NCBI GenBank assembly: GCA_963555705.1
Contig: OY743180.1
Location: 32,520,129-32,584,128, forward strand
DNA length: 64,000 nt
Reading direction: 5' to 3'
Source: Ligustrum vulgare
Taxonomy: Eukaryota; Streptophyta; Magnoliopsida; Lamiales; Oleaceae
Shown: in pieces, positions 1-10,385 of the stretch
Layout of the letters: each line of letters begins with the position of its first letter
Position numbering within the stretch: the stretch's first letter is position 1
Notes under the pieces: model-generated
What the model saw: the letters and a program-made list of their open reading frames with translations, nothing else
The model's database searches: none
Told to the model about the DNA's origin: nothing
Position numbers and translations under genes: made by a program

Positions 1-582
1 TATAAATTCGGGTTGAACGCCACAAGACTATTAATCTTGATAAGTTCGGGTTTGTAATGTGAATCCACACATTTACCAATTGAAAACATTCAATCTCTTT
101 TTTAAAAGAAAAAAAATCAAGTTTGGTTTTACATTGAATGAAAATAGAATATAAATAATGAAAAACAACTTAACAACTAACCCTAGCCACTAAATGGGCG
201 GAAAACCCTAGATAAATAATCAAAGACAGAAATTAACATAAAATCCGCGAAAACCCTAAAAAATTAAACCGTGTGACCGCGCAGGCAAAAGATTGCGTGA
301 CCGCACGCTTGATATTTTTACAGCCGTGAAAATTGACTTAATATCATAAGTGTCTTTCGGGTTCAAAAATGCGTTGCTCTAGTTACGGCCGTGAATGCAC
401 TAGTTAAGGTCATAATTGACCTTTTGCTCCTCTTTAGCTTTGTTTTCAGCCCAATTGGCTCGTGATAACTTGAAGCTTCTTCAACCACTCCATGTTTTAT
501 CTTTGAAGCTCTTCGAACATGCTTATAACTTCGTTTGGCTTGAATTGTTCATCTTTCTGTCAAGCCTGCCATGATTCGTATC
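1..582 (-). mobile_element. Partial LTR (family A), cut by window edge
   Basis: This is the end-proximal part of a minus-strand LTR. It shares long blocks with the LTRs at 1128-1795 and 3126-3843, namely the 'gaacgccacaagact', 'cttgataagttcgg' and 'gtgaatccacaca' segments, and it ends on the same 'catgattcgtatca' terminus near 582. Next to that end lies a purine-rich stretch on the minus strand (about 583-600) that would suit a polypurine tract, so this is probably a 3' LTR whose body extends to the right. The copy carries both kinds of short palindrome-like motif seen in this family: GCG-type near 280-310 and TTACGGCCGTGA near 380-400. The other LTR end lies outside the window. Confidence 0.6.
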
Positions 583-1122
583 AGTTTCTCTCTCACCCGG
601 CAGAACATGTGAGATCTTACTCCAGATATAGATCCTTCATATTGTGGTTCAGGAAATAGGTATGTTTTTCAATAAAAATGCAAGCCCTCCTTATTGCATC
701 CTAGAGGAGAAAGGTCTCGTGTGCATCTAGGGGAGCTGTAAAGAACCTTTGAAACTTTTGATACAACAAACTGGTGATAGACTTCCCCCTTTGTATCAAC
801 CCATATAAGGCAGGGAGGATCTTAAGTTTTTACTTCTTCTCAAAGTCAGTCATTACAATTCACTAGTAGAGAGTATGCAATGTAAATAGAATGTAATCCA
901 ATCATTATTCAACGTTGCAAGTTTTAACTTACTTTTCTATTATTATTATTATTATTATTATTATTTCTCTTTTTATTTGCGAATTCCAAATAATAAAAAA
1001 TACTATTACAGTTCGCCAAAAATTAGGATCCTTTTGAGGCGAGGTTAAATTCTTAGTTGATGAATTTAACTTTTCATGCAAAGTTTTGACGAGGGCTCAA
1101 CTCACAGGAAGTTTTCCAAGCA
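583..1122. other. No gene; retroelement-derived stretch with (ATT)n
   Basis: There is no coding potential above background. The stretch contains an (ATT)n microsatellite at about 934-965. It is probably internal or flanking DNA of the truncated LTR element on its left, but no domain could be recognised. Confidence 0.4.
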
Positions 1123-1127
1123 TAATA

Positions 1128-3843
1128 TTACAAGATTCGAAGCACGGAATTAACGTTAGAAAGTTCCAAACCTAGGTTGTGGATGGACGGTGGAATCTTG
1201 ACCCAGATTTCACGACGCAAGGATCGACGATGCAGAAGAAAGAACCAAGTCTTTTGAAACGCCACAAGGAATTGTCCAATTTCCCTGATAAATTTCTGAT
1301 TGTTGAACACCACAAAGAATTGATCTTTGATAGTTCTAAGAAAACTATAGAAATCCACCTATAAATTATTGAATCAATCAATAAACTGTTTATTAAAAAT
1401 CAATTATGTCCATTACAATGAATGAAAAGCATATAAATAATGAAAATGACCTAGCAACTGGGTAGCCGCCAATGGGCTCAAAATAGAGTTCTAATTGAAC
1501 TACAATAACTAAAACTGAAAAAGGAAATAAAATCTACGAAATTCTGGCTCGCTCAGTAGTTACGACCATGAAGATGCAACTTACGGTCATAAGTTGCTTG
1601 CAGTTTAAGAGTTACAACCGTGAATGTGAGACTTACGGTTGTAAGTATGAAAATCCAGAAATTTCTTGTTTTGACCCGAGGGATCGTTACTACCGTGACA
1701 TATGGAACTTACAGCTGTGAAAATGCTACTGATCCTCGAACTTTTGTTTGGCTCGAATATTTGATTTTTCGTCAAGCCCACTATGATTCATATCATACAC
1801 TCCTTCTTCAGAATGATTCATTCCAAATAATAGCTTTGTTCATGATGTTTCATTGATCCTCCTGGATCAAACGGAAAATTATAGCATCCATGACATGAAT
1901 TCAATAAGTTGCACTCCTTCAATTGGTAAACATGGAAGTGTTGAAACATGAACTTCCTTGGCCATATGTAGTGTAGTTGAAGCTCCCAAATATAATCAAC
2001 CTGCAAAAAAAGATTTAAATAAAATGGGGAGGGAAATGTTAATTTCATGAGGTACAAGGTATGAATCATTATATTCAAGATGAATCATCAACAACTCCTC
2101 TTTTTGAACCACGATGCTCTTCTCTTTGCCTCTTTCCTCCTTTGCAACTTCTTGTTTAATTGTTTTACTTTCAAGCCCAACCACATCTTCTAACCCCACA
2201 TTTTTATCACCATGTTCATACAATATCACATCACTACCCAAATTTTGAACTTCCACTCCAACTTCCAATTCATTCCTCTCATTACCAACAATTTTATTTT
2301 CAATAACCTCTTCTACCCAACTCCACCTTTTCCTAGTCAAATTTTGGAGTTTAATCATCTATTTTTAATTTCAATTCCCCCTCCTTCTTCTCAATATCAC
2401 TATCCCCACGATCTCTCCTATTACCCCACCTTTCACTCTCCTTTTTTACTCTCCTCGAATCTTCTAGTGCTTTCTCTAATGTCAACCCATATAGTGAATC
2501 TGTATATGTGCATACTCTTATCATAAACAGCTTCCCTCCTACGCCTCCATGTTTTCCCCAACAAAATATGATAAGACTTTAATGGCACTACATCACACCA
2601 CACTTCATCACTATATCTCCCATTCGTGATAGGCACTAAAACTTGTTCGTTTACTTGGAACTCCCCAAACTCTCCCATTCACGTCATACTATAAGGCTTA
2701 TAGTGTGGTATTAGGGGTAATCCTAATTTTTCAACCATGGTACTACTAACAAAATTAATAAAGCACTCTCCATCAATTTCCAAACTACAGCCCTTATGAC
2801 CCACATAATATCTAGTTTCGAACAAGGAGCTCGGATCATAACTTATCCCTTATGTGGCGATTCAAAACTCAAAATAAGAGGATTTAGACATCAAATTGCA
2901 AGAGAAATTTTAATAAACACTTTTGAAATTTTTTTGGAATTTTTTTTATGGATCAAAGCTGGAAAATTTATTGGTATGAAGAACAAGACATAAAGACTTG
3001 ACAAACAAGATAAACAAAATGGATATGGATAATTTTTAAGTGGCAGACTTGATGATAAACACATAAAAATCAAATTGGGATAGAAACGAAAATCTGAATT
3101 CAGAGTCCAACTCTGATACCAAATAATGAGATTCGAAGTGCGGAATTAACATCGAAAAGTTTCGAACCTAGATTTGTTTTTGGACAGAGGAATCTTGACC
3201 CAAACTTCACGACGCGAGGATCGATGATGTGGAAGCAAGAACCAAGATTTTCGAAACGCCACAATGATTTGTCCAGTTTCCTTGATAAGTTTCTGATTGT
3301 GAACGCCACAAAGATTATCAATCTTTGATAAGTTCAGGTTGAACGCCACATGACTATCAATCTTGATAAGTTCGGATTTATAATGTGAATCCACACATTT
3401 ACCAAGTGAAAAACACTCAAATTGTTTATTCAAAATCAAAGTCTAATCTATTACAATGAAGAAATAAGATATAAGCAAGTAAAAATGATCTAACTAGGGT
3501 AGCCACCAATGGGTTCAAAATAGAGTTCTAATTGGACTAAAATAACTAAAACTGAAAAAGGAAATAAAACCTGTGAAAGTCTTGCGAAATTCTTGCTCAC
3601 TTAGAAGTTACGGCTATGAAGATGCAACTTATGGTCGTAAGTTGCTTGCGGTTTAAGAGTTACGGCCGTGAATGTGAGACTTAAGGCCATAAGTATGAAA
3701 ATCCCGGAATTTCTTGTTTTTACCCGAGGAATTGTTACGGTCGTGACATATGGAACTTACGGCCTGAAAAATGTTACTGATCCTCGAACTTTTGTTTGGC
3801 TTGAATATTTGATTTTCCGTCAAGCCCACTATGATTCGTATCA
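1128..3843 (-). mobile_element. Non-autonomous LTR retrotransposon (family A)
   Basis: Two related LTRs in the same direction (1128-1795 and 3126-3843, minus strand) enclose about 1.3 kb. A primer-binding site of the initiator-Met tRNA type (TGGTATCAGAG on minus, 3121-3111) lies next to the right-hand LTR, which is therefore the 5' LTR. A purine-rich tract (minus, about 1815-1797) precedes the left, 3' LTR. The pentamer TAATA flanks both ends (1123-1127 and 3844-3848), consistent with a 5-bp target duplication, although the left LTR terminus is degenerate. The interior keeps only an aspartic-protease-like fragment; no reverse transcriptase or integrase is visible. It is structurally similar to the element at 38233-41912. 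Confidence 0.65.
2433..2700 (-). pseudogene. Retroelement aspartic-protease fragment
   Basis: The minus-strand frame reads through VNEQVLVPITNGRYSDEVWC and DVVPLKSYHILLGKTW. This matches the C-terminal half of gypsy-type retropepsins, where 'DVVPMxxxHLLLGRPW' is usual. The catalytic DSG half is not recognisable nearby. It lies between the two LTRs of the 1128-3843 element and is the only coding remnant of it. It is too short to be functional. Confidence 0.6.
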
Positions 3844-3848
3844 TAATA

Positions 3849-4675
3849 GCTACATGATAAAATAATATGTAACAAAATGAGTGAATTGAAACATAATTTG
3901 CAAAAAGAAAATTCGAGATGATGTTACTTGCGGACCACAATAACTTATAATAATCCACAAGGCATCTTTTCGTCGATGGTACTCGACATAACAAAACATG
4001 ATTCAAAAATCCATATCTTTTCGATGATGGTACTCGCTGGACTTAACAAATAAACGTAACAAAACATGATTTGTAAAGTCATATCTTATGCTATAACGGT
4101 ACTCTCTAGCCATAAAAAATTTATTCATTCTTGAATCTTCATAATTCTACGAAGGTGAAAGATATAACAAACACACCCTGCATGTTATCCATAAGTTCTA
4201 TTGTATGACATGTTTTTGTGAAGCTATTTGTATCTACAAAGCCTCATAGTCCCCCAAGTCCGAGTCCGTCATTTATGATAGACCCAAGATTTAGACTTAA
4301 GATTTTGGAGGGAGAAGAGGGTGAATAATCAAGGCACATTTTTTTAATGTCGAAGAGACATACTACGATAATATTGTTGTCATGCGTCCTTTCACAGTTT
4401 CACACACAACCATTTTAAGCAATCATGTTCTTACATTGATCAATTCAAAATGACAACATGATTATGGCCGATGGCTAAGCATGTTTTTTCCATCCGTTTG
4501 TTTCTTTACGAAACGTGGTTTGATTCTGTCTGTCCATACCCCTAGGCTTCACCCTATAAAGGGGAACCCATGTAACATACTTTTGCTTTGCAAAAAACCA
4601 CACTCTAAGCTTTTTAAGAATACTTTCATTGGTCGAGAAAACCTCCTCCGACTGGCTTCTTAAAACACCTTTTGG
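3849..4675. other. Intergenic, nothing recognised
   Basis: AT-rich DNA with a short internal imperfect duplication (segments containing 'catatctt' followed by 'ggtactc', near 3965-4110). No domain, splice pattern or element terminus was found. Confidence 0.4.
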
Positions 4676-5342
4676 TAGGGATGGCAAACGGGCCGGACAG
4701 TTCATGAGTTCGGCTCTTTAAAAGCTCGGCTCGGCTCATGAAAAAAGGGACTTAGGATTGGACAAAAAGTTTTGGATGTTGAACACTTCAGATTCAGTTC
4801 GTGAAGCTATTGGGCCGGCTCACGAGCCTGCCCGTGTTTGGCTCATGAGTCGGCCATATCTGGCTGATGATCCGACTCATGTCCAGCTCGTACATTTGTG
4901 ATCGTTTTCATGCATTTTTTTATTTCTTACTCTATAATATATGCATTTTTCTTTTTATCTATTTTCAATTCTTTATTTCAAATAAAAAAAAAATTTGTAC
5001 ACGTAATATTTTAACTCCGCCTACAAGGAATTAAATGTAGTCGGTCACAAGCCCGTATTAAAAGATGAGGGTCTAAATTTTAAATTCTTAATCGAGAATG
5101 TCCAATTCAAAATTTTTTCACTTAAAGTCTTATTACAAAAAAAAAAAAAAAATTCGTCACGGACTTGGTCCAGCTCGTGAGCCACATGGGCCACGAGCTG
5201 AACCAAACCACTCGTGTGGGAAATAAGCTGGCCCCGCTCGGCTCATTTCCTACAAGAGTCATCGCCAACCCAGCTCGCGAGCAGGACCAATCTTGAGTCA
5301 TATGGGCCGAGTCGGCCCGGCTCGGCCCATTTGACATCCCTA
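4676..5342. mobile_element. hAT-type MITE, 667 bp, 8-bp TSD CCTTTTGG
   Basis: The left end TAGGGATGGCAAACGGGCC and the inverted right end (TAGGGATGTCAAATGGGCC when reverse-complemented) form a terminal inverted repeat with few mismatches. The perfect 8-bp direct repeat CCTTTTGG lies at 4668-4675 and 5343-5350. Eight-base duplications and TAGGG-type ends are characteristic of hAT elements. The interior is rich in GGCTC, GGCC and GAGCC repeats, as expected of subterminal transposase-binding motifs, and encodes nothing recognisable. Confidence 0.88.
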
Positions 5343-5501
5343 CCTTTTGGTTACATATTAATTCGCTGTTTTTTCCTTTTCCTTGTTTTGTTAGATTCTA
5401 CCATTAATTCTTGGTCATTTGTTGTTGCAAGAAATTTTGTTATTTTTACCATCATTATTTATTTCGGTGCTCCTTTTGATGGAGTTTTGTTATTCCGGCA
5501 T

Positions 5502-5850
5502 CACTCACTTAGTAGTCAAAGCATGTCATTTCATACTGATTAACAAAATATCAGCAATAGTACGAAGATGAGAAATAAAATTTCGAGTGACTTATTATAT
5601 ACAATTAAATTAGAATAATAATTCATTTACATTTGTAATTGATTATAAAATTGAGATTAAGTTACAATTGCAATCACTTAGTAGTCAAGGCATGTCATCC
5701 CATACCGATTAACAAAATATCAGCAATAGTATGAAGAGGAAAAATAAAATTTCGACTGACTTATTATATAAATTAAATTAAATTAAATTAGAATAGTAAT
5801 TAATTAGTTACATTTGTAGTTGATTACAAAATTGAAATTAAGTTACAATT
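5502..5850. repeat. Tandem duplication, about 169-bp unit
   Basis: The block beginning 'cacttagtagtcaa' near 5506 recurs near 5675 with the same downstream order ('gcatgtcat', 'attaacaaaatatcagcaat', 'aataaaatttcga'). That makes two adjacent imperfect copies of about 169 bp. No coding content. Confidence 0.75.
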
Positions 5851-6087
5851 ATAATTAATTACAAAACTAATTAACTACAGAGTGTTTAGGGAATTGGACT
5901 TCTTTGGTATTGACAGTAATTCTAAACAACAATTTGTTAGTGCTTCATAAGGGTCAAGACTATTGAACAAATCCTTGTACTCATCAAGATCAAACTTTTA
6001 TAGTTACAAAAAAAAAAAAAAAAATGTGACTAAGTTATGTATTCATCATCCTCTCCATAAAAGGTGTAAAAAAAAGAAAAAAAAAAA

Positions 6088-6129
<42 letters not shown>

Positions 6130-7149
6130 TGGCCAATCTTTCTCTCGAATTGTCTCTCTTCAATAACTATTGTAGCCCCTAACCCCAAATCAAAATCAAA
6201 CACCATAACCACAGCACAAATAGATCTCATACTCAGAAATATCAGCTTCATCTTCACCCTTATATCCAATAATCCCAAAAACTTAGATGCACTTTTCAAT
6301 GTACAATGAATAACAACGACAAGTGTGAATATGTGAATCTAAGTCTTTGGGAAGTATATATAAACACTCATGGTTAAACTAGTTTTACACTCATGGTTTC
6401 TGGAAAGAGATTGCTGATGTCGGCTTTTAGTATATTGACATGGCTTTTATTTGTAGCAGAAAACCGTTCTTGCAGCTAAAAGGAATTGAAATTCTTATTA
6501 TAAGAAGCTAAATTCGTGAGAAAATAGATTTAAAACCTGTTGCAATATTCTGAAAATGTAAAATTTACTCTCACTACTTATCGGATCACCTCGTCGGCAA
6601 CCACTTCAAATCTCAGCCAAAGGACTTCTTGCCATGAAAGAGATCGGCTTATCCCTCTTCCTTCTATGGAAAGAGACCTGATTTCAGAAATATGTTTTGT
6701 TTTATTAAAATATCTTTTAAAATAACTGAATTTTTAAAAATAGATCTATAAGTTTTTATATTTGTGTACTTAACCCTTCGAATTGGTTATGCAATTTCTA
6801 CAATTTGCTGACCAAGAAAAGAATGGAGTTGGCAGCTAAAACAGTTGTCTTAGCGTTTAAAGCTTTGAATTGGAGTAATCGATATGCCCGTTGCCCAAAA
6901 TTATGTTGGGGCTTGGTTGGTCTTGGGGTTGGATAAAAAAGTAAGAAAGATGCACACTATCGAGTGTGTAAGTCGTAAGGAGGTGGAAATTACACAGGAA
7001 ATTGCTTTTCAACTTCACAATTCAAAATTAAGATTTACAAACTATTTATAAATAAATCAGGTCAAAATTAAATTTTAAATATATATAATTATAATATTTA
7101 TTAAATTATCCAACCCAACCCCAATTCATTTCAATCCTAATCTACTCCA
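5851..7149. other. Intergenic with poly-A and (AAT)n microsatellites
   Basis: Contains A-runs near 6007-6023 and 6079-6088, and an (AAT)n tract at about 6090-6129. Open frames here are simple-sequence artefacts. No gene was recognised. Confidence 0.5.
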
Positions 7150-7973
7150 TCTCCTCTAGGTTCCAACCTTACCCAACATCGTCCACCTTAAAATCTCTCC
7201 GGTGTATCCCTCTCCTCCAGCAACCACCTCCAGTTCCAACTCTTTATCGCAAAGCTGCAGTCGCCCAATGCTAAGCCCTCTCCTCCAACGATACCCTCCA
7301 TTTCAACTCTTCATCGTGAAGCTGTAGTTGCCGATGTTGCCGAGCATGCGATATAGCAATCGAACAAATGATGACCTCCGATCATTGATCTCTCTCTGTA
7401 GCCATTGTGAGCGTCGTCGCGCTTAACAGCTACATCATAGTCTGTAGGTTTGCATCTCTTTTCAGCGACTATAGGTTCATTGTTTGTGTAGATCTGTCTG
7501 TGTTTCGGTTATCGATTATATAAGTGCTGATCTGTGCACTTTGTGTGGAATTGTGTGTGCATTTTTGGAGGCAAAGGTGGTGATGTGTGTAGTGGTGTAG
7601 AGAAGTAGATGACAATGGGTTATGGTACAATCTGGAGGCGGCTCAAGTTGCGGCTGGTGGTATTTTTGTTGGCGTTTTAGGGTGTAAATGTATGTGCAAA
7701 ACACTGTGTGTGAGATTGCGTGTGCACTTTTGGAGGTGACGATTGTGATATGGTGTGGAGAAGGGGACAACGGTGAATGTCGATGGTTGTGGTACAGGTG
7801 GTGGCTCTTGCATTCTCTGGTGATGGCGCACCATGACGACTGCAATCTTCTTCTTCGATGATGGATTGTAGTTTTGATAGTGATGTTGGTGTTTTTCGGT
7901 GGTGGCCAGGTAAATGGAGGTTGTTGGTTGGGGAAGGGGTAAGGTGGGTGGGTTGGGCTAGGTATGGTGCAGG
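7150..7973. other. No gene; about 165-bp imperfect tandem duplication
   Basis: The stretch is CT-rich, then GT-rich. A segment around 7540-7640 (GTGTGGAATTGTGTGTGC, then 'tttttggagg', then 'ggtggtg') recurs around 7704-7805 with about 165-bp spacing. The open frames on the minus strand follow this composition bias and show no domain. Confidence 0.45.
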
Positions 7974-8374
7974 CAGTGTTCTAAAAAGCGTGAAGCGTAA
8001 CGAAGCGTGGAGCCCAAGAGTCAAGCTTTTGAAGCTTAAGCGGGAGTAAGCGTTAAAAAACGTTTTTCAATTCCTAAATATTTGATTTAAATTTTACCCA
8101 TACTTGAACAAGTAAAAAAAAAAAAGGAAAAAATAAATAAATAAAAATTTGGCAGCTACGCGCATCGGGCACGCTTAAGCGCGCACAATGCGCGCTTAAG
8201 CTCACTTCAGCACGCATTGTGCGCGCTTAAGCGTGCACAATGCGCGCACTGTACGCGCTTCGCGCGCGCTTTTTAGAACAAAATTTTCAAAAACGCGTTT
8301 TTCTCGCTTTTCGCCAAAGCGACGCGTGAGAGGCGCGCATTGTGCGCGCATTGTGCGCGCGTTTTAGAACACTG
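7974..8374. mobile_element. hAT-type MITE, 401 bp, 8-bp TSD GGTGCAGG
   Basis: The left end CAGTGTTCTAAAAAGCG and the reverse complement of the right end, CAGTGTTCTAAAACGCG, form a near-perfect terminal inverted repeat. GGTGCAGG is exactly duplicated at 7966-7973 and 8375-8382. The CAGTG start and 8-bp duplication point to the hAT superfamily. The interior (8156-8360) is an unusual GC island of alternating AAGCGCGC, GCACAATGCGCGC and GCTTAAGC units, able to fold into several alternative hairpins. Confidence 0.9.
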
Positions 8375-8439
8375 GGTGCAGGGTAGGGTAGGTGTGCATT
8401 TGGGGCGAGGGTGGGTAACTTGTTTGTCACCAATTACAG

Positions 8440-8990
8440 GAGATTATAACTGATCAACAGATAAGTTGTCACTAATGAAGTTAAAATTTGCGATTTAGAT
8501 AAAATTGTGACTTACAAAATTCAAGATTTGTGACTTATAAATAAGTTGACTTAATAAATTTGTAAATTGTAACCAAAATAAGTTGTGAACACAAATTGTA
8601 AAGATTGTGACTCATAAAATCGAGATTTGTGATCGAGAAAAAATTGTGATCGAAAAAATTCGAGACTTGTGACCGATAAATAAGTTGCGACTTACAAGAT
8701 TTGTAAATTGTGACCGAAAAATAAACCGTGATCTAAATTTTTAAAATTTGTGACCTAGAAAAATAGTGACTAATAAAATTTATGATTTATGATCGATAAG
8801 AGAATTGTGATCGATTAATTTGATAATTTGTGATAAAAAATAAGCTGTGACCAATAAATTTTGTAATGTATGATCGGAAAAATATTCGTAACTAATTAAT
8901 TTGATAATTTGTTACCTTTAAAATTTGTGATTTGTGACTTGTGACCATAAATTGTATAATTGTGACCTCAATTATTCAATTACCAATTTA
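8440..8990. repeat. Degenerate TTGTGACC / AAATAAGTTGTGAC repeat field
   Basis: About 550 bp are built from many diverged short units with the theme ATTTGTGAC(C/T)nATAAATAAGTTGTGAC, spaced irregularly by about 25-45 bp. They look like the decayed remains of a minisatellite. No open frame, no terminal structure. Confidence 0.6.
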
Positions 8991-9049
8991 ATTATATATT
9001 TGCAAAAAAAAAAAAAAAAATACTAACTTTTGAATTAAAAGAACAAGTT

Positions 9050-9380
9050 TATTAGATATGAAAAAGTTTTTAAATATGTTTTTTCCTATACAATTCCTCA
9101 AATCACTTTTTAATCACATATATTTTCTCTCTTCAATTTTCAACCACACATTTTACCTAGAAAATATAAAAAAAAATGATGTTAAACAAAAAACTTTTAA
9201 CAAACGGATTGCCTCCGTTTGGTAAATAAGTTTTTAAACATGTTTTTTCTTATACAATTTCTCAAATCACTTTTTAATCACACACATTTTCTCTCTATTT
9301 TTCAACCACATATTTTACCGAGTAAATATACAACAATATATTTTTAAATAAAAATTTTTAACAAACAGATTTAATTTTTA
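9050..9380. repeat. Two adjacent copies of a 164-bp MITE-like unit
   Basis: The segment beginning GTTTTTAAATATGTTTTTTC at 9066 recurs at 9230 with the same downstream blocks ('ctcaaatcactttttaatca', 'tttctctc', 'caaccaca', 'aacaaacggat'). Where the units meet, CCTCCGTTTGGTAAATAAG faces ACTTTTAACAAACGGA, a weak inverted pair of the CCGTTTGG type common at MITE ends. This could be a tandem dimer of one small element. Confidence 0.55.
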
Positions 9381-10004
9381 AAATTTCTTACTTGGGAATT
9401 TTGTCCTAAGGAGAGCCTATTCACTCGGTCTTGTGTATGCACTTTATTCTGTTTATATTCGACACTTTGCTGTCGCTGTTTGCTACTCAAAACGAGGCTG
9501 CGTTTTAAGAAAAGAATAGAAAAAATCAAAAAAAATATCCTCTTTCTCCCTGTCTAGTGTGTGATACTCATAATTGCATAATCTTGTTCTTAAGTTGAAG
9601 TATTGTCTCATTCTTGGTCATCCATAGCGTGTTTTTCCGAGTTGGGCGCTTTTCTACTGTATATTTCCATTGAAGTCTCTGTGTCTGTGTGTGTGTGTCC
9701 ATTCCAAGAGTGATTCTTGACTTCTCTTTAGGGGCTCATGAAGAAATTATGCCCAGGAAGTAGAATGCTGAAGAACTGAAGAATCTAAGAAAATCTGAAA
9801 CGCCCATTTGGGATTTTGAGCAGTTTTTTCGTAAACTTGGATTGCAACCTCAGCAGAAGACATTAACAAATAGTGAACTTTAAACTGTTCATATTTCCTT
9901 GATTTTTGTTTCTTGTTTTGATTTTTGGAAAAAGATCGGAATTCGGGAAAATAGGGGGTAGTGAATAAAGAGTGCCTAACCTTCATGAAGAAATAGGTGA
10001 AACA
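9381..10004 (+). promoter_or_regulatory. Presumed promoter and 5' leader of the 5-phosphatase gene
   Basis: This stretch lies between the MITE dimer and the start codon at 10005. It has CT-rich and TG-repeat leader-like sequence (9690-9700) and several short upstream ATGs (for example 9738, 9748, 9984). No convincing TATA box was singled out, so transcription start and leader introns cannot be fixed from sequence alone. Confidence 0.35.
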
Positions 10005-10337
10005 ATGAGAGATGAAAATTCCAAGAAAAGCAAGGTTTATTTTTTTCCCTCATGATTTTCCTGGGAAATGAATTTTTTTGATATTTATATTAAATTTTTT
10101 TTGCTGATTGTTTTTTTCGTTTTTTGGGCAACATGAAGCTATCATGGTCAAAGAGACTGGTTAAAAAATGGTTCGATATCAAATGTAAAAGTGAGGAATA
10201 TCAGGCTGATGAAGTTTATACTGGTAACTCTGCAATTTCTGGATTTTGTAGGTTTGATTTTACTTTGGGTATGCTTCCTTGATTCCTGTTTTGGGGTTTT
10301 TGTCTGATTGACCTTTTTCTTTATTAATATATCGATC

Positions 10338-10385
<48 letters not shown>

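Noticed and set aside
2212..2526. Open frame on plus across the small LTR element interior
   Set aside because: Low-complexity F, P and L-rich translation opposite the protease fragment; shadow of the minus-strand remnant.
5963..6299. Open frames with poly-K, poly-I or poly-L
   Set aside because: Created by poly-A and (AAT)n tracts; no domain.
7516..8049. Several long open frames on both strands near 7.5-8.0 kb
   Set aside because: They follow GT- and CA-rich tandem-duplicated DNA and run into the MITE at 7974; no recognisable protein.
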